This document shows positions 32,659 to 42,731 of a DNA stretch of 64,000 nucleotides, piece after piece. The stretch's first letter is position 1. Every line of letters begins with the position of its first letter. The DNA is from Cryptomeria japonica (taxonomy: Eukaryota; Streptophyta; Pinopsida; Cupressales; Cupressaceae), in contig NC_081415.1 in assembly GCF_030272615.1 (NCBI RefSeq), positions 507,051,373 to 507,115,372 of the forward strand, in the 5' to 3' direction. The notes beneath the pieces are model-generated. The model did not search any database, was not told the DNA's origin, and worked only from the letters and a program-made list of their open reading frames with translations. The translations under genes and the position numbers were made by a program.

Positions 32659-33714
32659 ATGACATGGAACCTTAATTGTCATTGGTTTATGTCTCCTAGG
32701 TTTTTGTGCCAAATTTAATATTTGGCTATGCATTTAATATTGTTCAGTAAAAAGGAGGCCATTTGTAACAAACCCTAATTAGGGTTTAGGTGTCATGATC
32801 TTGATCGTTGATCTGCTTTCAATCTGGACCATTCATTGTAATTGAGGATGCTATTTATACCCTCATTTTCATTTCATTTGATATATAGAAAAATAGAGAT
32901 AGTTAAGAGATTAGAGAGAGAGTTTGATGTATTAGAGAGATTAGAGTTTAGAAGCAATTTATTTTGTAGCAAGATTGAGTTTGAGGAAAGGAATTCAAGC
33001 AATTGTTGTACATGATGACTTTGGAATCAATAAAATATTGAAGTTATGGTGTTTTGTTGCAACTTTCTTGGTTATCTTCATGGTTGTTCAATTCATTTGA
33101 ATCATGCTCAATCAAAGTAGTGTGTTAATTTGAAGGACATAGTGTGAGACTTGATCTTTGGTAGGATTCGTAATCCAAACCACTAGCTTCTTGCTGATTG
33201 TAGGAACGCCTTGCGTGGTCGACTGGAGAAATTTGAATCACTTAACCTTCAATCATTATCGTATCTTGGATATGTACCTTCGTGGTAGTGTCTTTGATCT
33301 TTGATGCGTTGAAAATCATTTGTTACCTTAGAAGATCGCATCAATTTCAATTGAGTTGTTATTTTATGGCGAAATTGAAGTTGGTAGAATCTTGCCAAGT
33401 CTTGTCCACATGAAGTCATTCTTACGGTTAGATTAGATTAGACCTCTTGCAAACCCTATCCTTTTGTTATTTTTTGAAAAGCTTCTTTAGTTTAGTAAGA
33501 CTTTCGGAGTGTAAGGCCCCTTAAGGATACAGCAAATCACATCATACCGCTGGAGCTTATCCACACGTAGAGACCCTACCAACCAGAACATTGGAGTCAT
33601 CCTAACTGATCCTTCATGCGAATCTTCAGCAGTTAGAGACTTTATTCAAGAGAGGATAAGATGCCTTTAGGTATTTTATTCTGTGTATGATGGTGTACAA
33701 AATACACGTCAACA
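32659..33714 (+). promoter_or_regulatory. A2 3' tail with LTR-like TATA box (32852-32859)
   Basis: The order is ACCCTAATTAGGGTTTAGG (a palindrome, about 32773-32791), GGACCATTCATTG, GATGCTATTTATACC, then a pyrimidine-rich leader and AATAAAAT near 33030. This is the usual layout of an LTR U3-R border. The 3' terminus GTGTACAAAAT(N)4-GTCAACA resembles the B termini (GTGTACAAAATTTTCAACCAACA when read on the minus strand). Confidence 0.5.
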
Positions 33715-33941
33715 CATTAATTAAGTGATGATATTTAAATCACTTAATATGGACATTATTAATCGGGAATAAAGCATAAGTCGATTTCCCCTCATAAAGT
33801 TCACGGGATAAAAGATGAGGAGAGAGAAAAACAAAATAAGCCTTAGGCGATAAAGATAAAGGGTAAATGAAAACCTAAAATCCTAATTTCCTCTCCATTC
33901 GATCATTTTCATCTTTGCTTCTACTGGGAAGAGTTGCCGCC
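33715..33941. other. Spacer between A2 and B2
   Basis: It contains the palindrome TTAAGTGATG...AATCACTTAAT and GGGAATAAAGCATAAG, whose reverse complement resembles 25785-25810 left of A2. It ends in the B2 target duplication CCGCC (33937-33941). No gene. Confidence 0.6.
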
Positions 33942-34199
33942 TGTTGGTTGAAAATTTTGTACACTCGTGAAAGCAAACAAAATTCTGGCTTCAACCACAG
34001 TGTGTGAGTATGAAACTCTCCTAATTAAGGGAAGGCTCCCCCTATCTATCTAAAACTGAAATAAAAACAGGATGGGACAGCAGTCTTCCTTCTTTCTTCA
34101 AGGAAGCCTATATCCTTTTCTCTCCTTAGAAAAGTGATAGCAAGAAAATGTATAATAATGGTAACAACTTTAAATGAAAACGAGAGAAAGGAAATGAAG

Positions 34200-34685
34200 T
34201 TTCCTGAAAGCTCAAAGACTCCCATCACTTCCTTCGGGACGGAACAGCAATATCAAGCTCAAAGACTTGACTATTGGAAGTCCTATCTACCCTTTGCTAT
34301 ACTAAATTTTACAACGAATAAAAGACAACAGCTCAAAGACTGGAATAATCTATTCTTTCAACACAAAGACAAGAACTAATGCAAGCTCAAAGACTTGCTG
34401 CTATTTCATATCAAACAATAATTTTTCCTCAAGAATAAACGCAAGCTCAAAGACTTGCTGCTCCTTCTAGAGATTTTCCTATTTTAATTAATCTTCTCTA
34501 CTTGCAGCTCAAAGACTTCAAATCAGATTGGATTAAGCTCCTTTAGAAACACTTTGCATAGAAGAAATAAAAAGATTCAAACTCAAACATGTAGCTCAAA
34601 GACTCAAAACTTGAGTAATACTTCTTTATTATTCTTCAAAACCTTCAATTCACATATATAAGCTCAAAGACTTCTTGCTGTAAAT
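34200..34685 (-). repeat. Interspersed GCTCAAAGACTT series in the B2 3' tail
   Basis: Eight copies (near 34205, 34257, 34331, 34385, 34445, 34507, 34594 and 34664) lie about 50-85 bp apart. The motif is perfect in most copies while the spacers vary. B1 shares the series, so it is ancestral to both. Confidence 0.85.
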
Positions 34686-34740
34686 TTGGCAAAGTTTTTG
34701 CTTGCTTTCCAAAAGATAAAGATTACAATAGACCCCTCAA

Positions 34741-34760
34741 GTATTTAAAGAAGAGGAGCC
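34741..34760 (-). promoter_or_regulatory. TATA-like element in the B2 3' tail
   Basis: On the minus strand CTTTAAATACTTGAGGGG matches the B1 equivalent CTATAAATACTTGAGGGG (9601-9584). It lies about 300 bp downstream of the gene's stop codon and 800 bp before the element's 3' end, as an LTR promoter would. Confidence 0.45.
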
Positions 34761-35058
34761 TTGAGAAAAAGGTGGGAGGATCCTAACTAACTTGAGAGAT
34801 TCTCTCAACAACCAAGACTCATTCAATAACTAACTTTGACTTCATCAACTAACTAAGAGTTATTCCAACTAACTAAGACTTATTCCAACTACAGTCCTAA
34901 TCGGACACAACTTGTAGTTGCCTTACATGTAATTACAAAAGTACAAGTAATGTGTAACTTGCTTTTTACAAAAAACACTTTTACATGTAACTTGTCAAAA
35001 CAAAATTACAACTAAAGATTACAAAAGAGGGAAAATTCAACTAAGTGTTGAAAAACAC

Positions 35059-38000
35059 TTAAGTTGAATTTTGTGAAGACACAAATCCTTGAAATTTCTG
35101 GATGCTCGTTTGTAGTTCCTCGAGATTTGGTTCATGGGTGTTCTTGGCAACAACCATAGTCTTCACAACGGTGTCGTGATAGCGGAGGAGCGCAAAATTG
35201 TTTTTATCCAAGATAGACTGGATTTCATGTAGAAAAGCTTGGTGTTTCATCAATGTTTGAATTGAAGCAGCCGAGAATTGTTCGCTCCTCCATTCATTAT
35301 GAATCCTCATCTGTAAATCAGCAAGAACTTCTTCTTCTGGAATCAGATCTCCATCCTGACTTACTATGTTGCAAGAGGTCCTTTCACAATGTGAGACAAT
35401 ATCTCGGAAAACTTCACCCCAGAATCTCTTTGCATCACCGATCTCCTCAATGAGGGATTTAAGAACAAGGGTCTTGCTTTCCAGGAGTTCTTCAAATTCC
35501 AAGTACATGACCCTGGAAGAGATGATGGCGTGCTCCTGTAGAACACTCAACTGTTGTTGGGGCATGGTACGCCAGATTGTCAAACTTTCTTCAACACTTT
35601 CCAAATTCTTTTTGAAAGTATTAGAAGTCTGATCCAGTTTCTCCTCAACAGTCTCCAACTTAGACATCATCTGAAAAATGTCTTTCATTACCTGTGCACA
35701 TAGATCATGAAGTTGATCAACCCACGAATCCAGTGCGTGTACCTTCTGAACAGCCCTTTCCACTCCACGAATCGATTCTTGGGAACCAGAAGAACTTATG
35801 GAGTTACTCCCTTCAGCAACAGGTTTTGTGATTTTATGAATGGCTGCCATAAGCTGTCGGTTTTCCTCTTCTAGCTTGTCTTTCTTCGCTAGAAGCTCAT
35901 CACACCTTTGCACCAATGAAGCAACAAAAAACTGAGCATCATGTTTAATGACGTCATGCGTCTATTTTCCCAACTCTATCCTTGTAACCTTATAATTGAC
36001 AGCTGACATTTCTACAAGTGGTTTATCTGCAATAGGTTCCACAACTTCAGCTACCTTCATCTTGTTGTTGTCAACAATTACTCTGGAGATAGTCTTGGCC
36101 TTCTTAGCAACTTTGGATCTGAACTGTTTCAGTTGCTGATAGTCAAAGGCATCAGGTGAGATTTCTTGCTTCTTCCTTTTCGGGGTGAAAGAACTAAGCC
36201 ATCGAGGCAAAGTCATCAACTCCCCTCCAGTAGCCGCTGTAGGCAAAGGAGAAGCAGTTTCTGTTTGAATCACCGTGGTCATCCTAGGAGGAATATCTGT
36301 TTGGACAGCGACCACGGTTTGCTCAGTTACCAATGGGCATGAAGATTGCCTCATGAATTCTTCAAAACCAGAAATGGAAGTATCAATTTCTGAAAACTGG
36401 ATGCAAGTAGGAATATTCTCAAGAACTTTCAACACACTCTCTTGTTGATGATCAGGAGATGGATCGTATGCTGAAATGGGAATTGCATTCTGAGGAGATT
36501 CATCCACAAGCAAATCAAGAGGAGAAAGAGGCGTCTCAATGGAAACTAGTGGAATGATCTCATGAGGCGAGTCTAAAACTGGAGATTTGGGAGCATCATC
36601 AGATTGCTACCCCTCTTCTGGATTATCCAGATCAATTACCTGAACATGGAATCGTGATTTTTCCTTCCCACGAACAGTCGTCTCCTCAGGAGGAAGGACT
36701 ACTGCACGACTAACTCGCAACTTGATCCTTGTGCCCGAAGATGAAGCACCCTCCTTGTTGTCAATCTGAATCTCGGACTTCCGTCCAAGAGGCCCCGTAG
36801 AATCATCTTCTTTACCAACCTTGATTTTTATAAGTCTAACAGCATTACTTTTCAGCCATGCGTTGGTGTTGGCCAAGATAGGCTGAAATCTGTCAAGGAT
36901 GGATATGCACTCCTTGTGTGACCATTGGATCAAAGGAAGTGGAGCTTCCTCAACCCTCTGTGAAATGTATTCAGGATCAAGTTTATGCCCGTCATCAATC
37001 ATCCCTTGTGGGATATCCGCCAAGTTCAAATCAACAATTTGCTCAACAATGAGCCTGCAGTAATCCATCTTCAGAACTTCGGCTTCTCTGCGGAGATCTA
37101 CCCAAATGTCTTCAATGCGATGAACATGCACAAAGGATTTCTTGATCTTCTCCTTCATACCCCTATAATCAAAATCAGCTCTAGGTTTAAACCTTTTGAG
37201 TTTGATTTCCTGCAATTCAGTCTCCATGGCCTTAGCCTTCACAGATGTGACAAGGGAATACCGACCAATTTTCAATGGGTTTGTGGTAGAGATCCCCATT
37301 CCAACCTTGTGCCTAGCAGACTGAAAAGTGTGAACAACCATGATCTGTCTTCCCAACTCCATAAGAATGATCTTATCAGTTGGACATCTGGGAAGCATAT
37401 ATGGCTGACCATCATAGCATCTGATCCTCATATAGGTCAAGGTGGGAAACTGCAGAAACAAACATCCATACTCGCACACCTTATCCCATGCCTCATCTGA
37501 TACTCTCTTGTTCTTGAGATTTCTATCAAACTAACACATGAAATATCCGAAGAATGCATCTTGGACTCTTCTGAAATGCAGTCTGTTGGGTCTTAATGGC
37601 AACTGGTCATAATATTCCCAAACTGGTATAAGTGAGTGATCACCCTTGGTAGAAAGACCTGGAAAGTGTCTAAGTGATGCTGCCAAATATACCAAATATG
37701 AATTCATGAAAAAGGACATGGTGGTAGGAACTGCTACAAGTTGTTCGCACAGGCAGCGCTGATGACTTCTCCCCATGAAATGTGATGAGACTGTCGTATG
37801 AACATGATGAACTGGTACATCCATGGCTCAAAGACATTGGAATGCTCAAGGCCCATCATCCTGCTGAGGAGGGTTATGGTGTCTCCAATCTCCCATTTGA
37901 AATTGCAGCGGTACAACTTCGCCCACCTTGAGAAGGAGGCTCGTGGCTCTTGGATCCACCTATTGATGTGTCGCTTGCAATCTTTTTCCCTCTTCATATA

Positions 38001-38414
38001 ATACTCCGCTGCACTTTCTTTGGAGATTTCCATATAAACAAGTGCAGGAGGTATTCTGAAGACCTTCTCAATTGTATCTGCATTGAGACGAATTATAGCT
38101 TCGCCATCATCATTTTTGATGACTCTTGACTCTTTGTCAAAATGATGGACGCAAGCAAGAACGAACTCAGGTTCTAGGGCAGCCACCGAGAAAGAAGATG
38201 CATGATGGACATGGCTGTCCAAAAGCTGTTGCAAGTTATTATCCTGTGGATCTTCTACCCTTTTGACGAATTCTGACATATCAACGTGCCCTATTTCCGT
38301 GTCTCTGATGAGATCCAAAGGAGAAGAAACCTGGGAAGGTGTAACCTCGTTCTGATATTTGTCATATCTGTATTTCATCTTCTTGGGAACTGGAGATGCC
38401 GGCAAATCTGACAT
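35059..38414 (-). pseudogene. A/B-family long protein, copy in B2
   Basis: Function unknown. ATG 38414 (MSDLPASPVPKKMKYRY) follows a good 3' splice-like site (TATTCCAG) 10 bp upstream, so I prefer it to the earlier in-frame ATG at 38645. Shared words with A1/A2 are DTEIGHVDMSEF, ACVHHFDKESR, TIEKVFRIP, TLLSRMMGL, FEPWMYQF, then QFPTLTYMRI and MLPRCPTDKIILMEL. A frameshift near 37745 and in-frame TAG codons at 37531-37533, 36607-36609 and 35962-35964 break it; TAA ends it at 35059. The middle is Ser/Pro/Thr-rich. A LPRWLSSF...PIADKP block (about 36215-36010) corresponds to the second conserved block. The C-terminal 285 residues (35916-35059) are strongly helical. Total about 1,118 codons. Confidence 0.75.
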
Positions 38415-38519
38415 TGATTGTGAACCTGGAATACTGTGATGAAGACTTAAAAGAGTTAAGGCAACATCATAGTCAGCTGCAAATATCATTCTTCCTTCTC
38501 CAAATGGGTAAAACTTCGA

Positions 38520-40567
38520 TTCTAGAACTTCACGATTTTGTGAGAGGAAGAGGGGAAATATATGGAAATGGGAAAATCTTGACTTTGACCAATTTCGGAT
38601 CTTGGGGAAATTTTCGCAAGTATACAAGTTGGAATGAACATACATGCAATCGGGGTTTTAAAACCCGAATGCAAGTACACTTGTAAAATTGCAAATGGAG
38701 AAATGGACGGAAAATGAGATTTTGACTTGCGGAAAATGACGGAGATGGAAAGTACGGATATGGGGAACATGAATGGATAGAAATGGGAAAATCCGGGAAA
38801 GTCATTTTCATGAAAATGGGAAGAACTCTTCAACATGTAATCCGGTTTTTAAAACCCGAATTTGAAAGAGGGGTATTTCACACTTTTCAATTTGGAATTT
38901 TAACCAAAAATGGTTAAATTCTTTAACCGTAGGGGAAGAACGAGAATTTCCAACGAACTTGTAATCAGGATTAAAAATCCCGAATACAAGTAAAGAGGGA
39001 ATTTTGGGAAGAACAATGCAATTCGAAAATTGCATAACAAGGGGAAGATTTATCTCACAAAAACCAATTTTTGGGGGAAGAACAACACATCCAAAAATGC
39101 AACTAAGAAAGCAAGAAAATAACAAAATGAAGGAAAGAAAGGAAAGAGAACATACCTTTCTTGAAACTGAAAATGCTTCTCCAAAAATGCAACAATCTTT
39201 GGAAAGAAGAAGAAAAACCAATAAATAGAAGCAATCCGTAATGCCAAACCCTTATCACGTTTTTGCAAAAGTGGTCCAAACTGAAAAACGTGGCAGCAAT
39301 CCCAATTTTGAAGGGCCAAAATGCTAATGAGAGAGCATACCTAAGAGAGTTATAGCAAAATGCCTAAGGAGGAGAAGAAGAAATGGTGTTAAATCCTTGC
39401 AAAATGCAGCCAAAGGAAACACGTGGAGAAAAACGTGGCCACCAAAAGCATCTTCAATGGCATCATTAAATAGCTCGAAACTCCTCCCAAACTCCACGCC
39501 TAGGTGAGAGAGGTCAAATCGATTTAGGAGATTGCAACTTGTTGGAGGTTTGATCAACCAAAATGTGGCATTAAAGAAAAACGTGATTGCTGATTTAGGG
39601 CGAAAAACCAGTCAATACAACCCCCAAATGGCGTGACAAGTGGTTCCAAATGCACAAGAATAGGGTAGAAACCAAAACGCCTCTCCTTCCTTGAAGATCT
39701 CCACAAAAATCGATTGAAAACTTCAACAAATTCACTTCCAACTGAAAATCGGGTTTTTTGGAGAGAAGAACAAGTTCGAAATGCATAAGGGAATGAAAAT
39801 CGGGTTTTTTAGAACAAATGACAAGTTCTAAAATTCACTTTTTCACTCACTAGGCCAAAATCGGGTTTTTTGAGCCAAATAGCAAGTTTTATTTTTGACT
39901 TTTTCATTTACAAGGCAAATTCGGGTTTTTTGAGCCAAATAGCAAGTTTTAAAAATGTCAAAAATGCACTTTATGCATAAAATCGGGTTTTTTGGAGAGA
40001 AATGCAAATTTTAATTACTTGTAAAAGGGAAATAAAATCCCTACAAGTTAGAAATGCTTGCACATATGTAATGGGGATTTAAAATCCCTATTACATGTAA
40101 AAACCATTAAAGTAGGGGTTTTTAGACCAAACTGCAAGTTTGCTTGTAATTGAGCCAAAAAATCCATATTTTAACTAAACAAGACCAAAAAACAATTAAA
40201 AAAAATAAAAGGGAAATTTAAAACAAATTACAAGTAACATCTTTTAAATAAAAGTGCACATGTAATAAGCCAAAAATTCCCCTACAAAGACCAAAACAAT
40301 GAATATCATTAAAACTTGCAGTTTGAAGAAAATTCTCCACCTGCAGTCGAGATTTTAAAACCCGAAATTGAAGGAAAGACATAGCAAACGAACCCAAAAT
40401 TTGACGAAATTCGAAACGCAGTTCGAGGATGGACTGAGGATTAAGCCAGTCCAAGGATTAGTCAAAATTCTGCCTCGGGAAGCATGCCATAGAGTAAAAA
40501 TTTTCATTTTTTCACAAAAATTTCATGTAGTGGTCCTTCATTTTTGGAAACAAAAATGAGGACAACA
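38520..40567 (-). repeat. B2 5' region: AAATCGGGTTTTTT copies and paired palindromes
   Basis: AAAATCGGGTTTTTT occurs near 39749, 39797, 39857, 39913 (AAATTCGGG) and 39981, about 48-68 bp apart. Self-complementary modules include AATCCGGTTTTTAAAACCCGAATT (38840-38865), ACTTGTAATCAGG/AATCCCGAATACAAGT (38958-38993), ATGCAATCGGGG/AACCCGAATGCAAG (38645-38675) and GGGATTTAAAATCCC (40074-40090). The minus-strand open frames in this stretch (39221-38808, 39319-39050, 40921-40538 and others) are low-complexity shadows. Confidence 0.75.
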
Positions 40568-40572
40568 CCGCC

Positions 40573-42730
40573 ATGAGTGTTTCCTGTAGGGTTCGAGCTG
40601 CAAATTTTGTTGATTATGTGACACCTCCATTTGACTTGCTATGTAAAAGACGTCGTGGATTTCCTCTTCCTGAAAGTTTGAATTCCTAGAAATTTGAAAG
40701 CGTTGTTTGCAGATTTTCTGAAAAAAAATAGATGAAACCAAAACCCAGGCCGCCATTGGAAATTCGCAGGGTTCAAGCATTTGACTGCAAATAAAACCTC
40801 CATTCCTTGTGTCGCCACAGGTGAGAAAAACAACTGATTTTGAGTATTTCCTATGACTGAAAAAAATGAAAAAAAATCGTTGCTCCCGTTTTTGTTTCTC
40901 TGTGTATTTTTCAAGCTCCATTATTGAGCCATTTCAACAGCAATATGATCACTTTTATGTGTATTCTTGCCTCTCAGCAATACTGATTTGTGGCTTTCTA
41001 ACTGCTTTCTTCAATACATTTGGCTGTGGATATGAATGATGATATTTTTATGGAATCATTTGTCTTGCTCTGTCATTTTCGTATGAACATATCAGTCATA
41101 TTAATCAGCAAAACCCTTCAAGTATTTGATGTTAGAGTAACATTGGTGCTTTCATTTCTTTATTGTGATCACGTCCCTATATGCACGAACCCTTGCTCCT
41201 ATATTCTGTGAAAAACCTCACTTTGTTTTAATAATTATCTGAAGTTTAGCATTTTGTCATTGCTCCTCTGACAGGTCTGAAAGTCTGATTTTAACAATAA
41301 TTTTCTGAAAGATAAGACTGCTCCAGCACTCCTATTCATGACCAGATCTCCTTGCTTCATTCCTGTTGATTGCTTCGTAACAATAATATATTGTTCAATG
41401 AATCTTTTCGTCATTACTATGACTTTGACACTAAGATGATTAGGTCATCGTCTCTTTTGACTGCAACTAAACCTTGGTATTAATAATGTTCTCTTAATGA
41501 TCTTGTCAACTTCAATGACCTTTTGAATACACTATCATGCCCTCTTAGAATGCTCCGTCATCTGTGTTTGTCTTTAGGTCACTATGAGATGACTGTCCCT
41601 TGAAGAACTGTGAGCTTGAACATGGTGGAGAGTGACACTTTGAATACTATGCCCTCTGTATATTGGCTTCTTTGAATTCCTCACCGTGGCCTCTCTCAAT
41701 TCCTCTTATAGCTGCTATATGACTATTAAATGTGAAAGGATTGCCTCTTAGTGATTTTGGAATTCTGATTTTTTTGCCTTTATCAGCCAAAAGGCTGCTC
41801 TCCCTGTGTATTTGATAATTGCCTTTTGGTATCTACCAATGCATATACACATATTCTCCTCTCATAACCTTATGACAGTCCCATGTATATATCTGTTGTC
41901 AAAGTATTTTGATTCTGGAGACTGCTGCTATGTTTTGGTCTGCAACCCACCTTTGGACTGCATATTACTATCATTGTCCATGACTGCTCCCTGTACTATG
42001 CCATAAGTCTGATTATGACCCTCAAATGTTCAAAATTGCTCCTTTCACCACAAAAGAGACCTCTCTGTGGACTTTGTCATCTACTCATGTGACTGCAACA
42101 GTCAAGAAGGCTGCTCTGAAGCATTACATGATCCCTTATTGCTATTCTCACATGTCTTATCAGCGATTGACCAATAGACTGTTATCTTCACAAGTCAATG
42201 CTTTGGGTATTGTGTGTTCATTGTGACATTGCGACTGTTTTTTACTCTTAGCTGCAATTATTATGACAATCGTGCAATATTCCCTATCTCTCTTCTATGA
42301 TGGTCTCCGTGAATGAGTGCCCCTCATTTATGACAGTATGCTGGCACTGACATCTAGGACCCCCATGTTCCTATCAGCCTATTGCCATGAGCAACAGGTA
42401 CTCATTTATTGTGACTACTGTAGGAGACAGGTAAAGATTGTTGTATATTTGTCATAATAATCGTAGTTAATATCACAACATGCTGAGCTCAACCCTCATG
42501 GGAGCCCATTTACCCCACATGCTGTGATAATAAAATGAAACAGTAATGAACTAAGCACCTGTATCTGCACAAGGAAACAAACAATGTTAAGTAAAAATGA
42601 TGAAACTTAGAGGCTTCCATTGAGGATCTTATGGCATCTTATGACATTATTCTGCCCTTTTTTGTTCTCCGCTTTCTGTATAGCTTGTTCAATGCTCTAT
42701 CGGGATGGATTATGCATTTGTTGGTGTATA
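40573..42730. other. No gene seen
   Basis: This stretch right of B2 has only short frames and no recognisable domain. Words such as CCTCCATT and GACTGC(T/C)CC recur, and TTATGAC/CTCCC words are frequent in 41500-42400, but I cannot assign a repeat family. It may be an old LTR or non-coding host DNA. Confidence 0.4.
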
Positions 42731-42731
42731 A

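Larger units (their letters stand above)
25862..33714 (+). mobile_element. Element A2, giant LTR-like coding element with a stem-loop array
   Basis: It starts TGTTGTGACC (25862) and ends ACACGTCAACA (33714), matching the A1 termini. The flanks CATAT and CATTA agree at three of five positions, so the target duplication is only tentative. The 7,853-bp element has a 2.3-kb array of 15 stem-loops (26308-28564), a TATA-like box (28899), a candidate 5'-UTR intron, a broken gene (29436-32658) and a 3' tail with a second TATA-like box (32852) and GTGTACAAAAT close to the end. A short palindrome (CCCCATTTAAAATGGGG, 25884-25900) sits near the 5' end. No terminal direct repeats and no RT, integrase or transposase were seen. 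Confidence 0.7.
33942..40567 (-). mobile_element. Element B2, giant LTR-like coding element
   Basis: On the plus strand it starts TGTTGGTTG (33942) and ends GAGGACAACA (40567), with CCGCC on both sides (33937-33941, 40568-40572), an exact 5-bp target duplication. Read on the minus strand it has a 5' palindrome-rich region (40567-38520), a broken gene (38414-35059), a TATA-like box downstream of the gene (near 34750) and a 3' tail with eight CAAAGACTT motifs. It is 6,626 bp. It lacks terminal direct repeats, so by structure it is either a solo LTR of extreme length or an LTR-less element. Confidence 0.85.

Noticed and set aside
32755-33714. A2 3' LTR starting TGTAACAAACCC after a purine stretch
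   Set aside because: The 5' end of A2 does not carry the same sequence, so a conventional LTR pair is not supported.
33942-34077. Short LTR of B2 ending at GGGACAGCA (GGGACAACA in B1) near 34077
   Set aside because: The other end of B2 does not repeat this 136-bp segment, so it is not an LTR; the end-like word is by chance.
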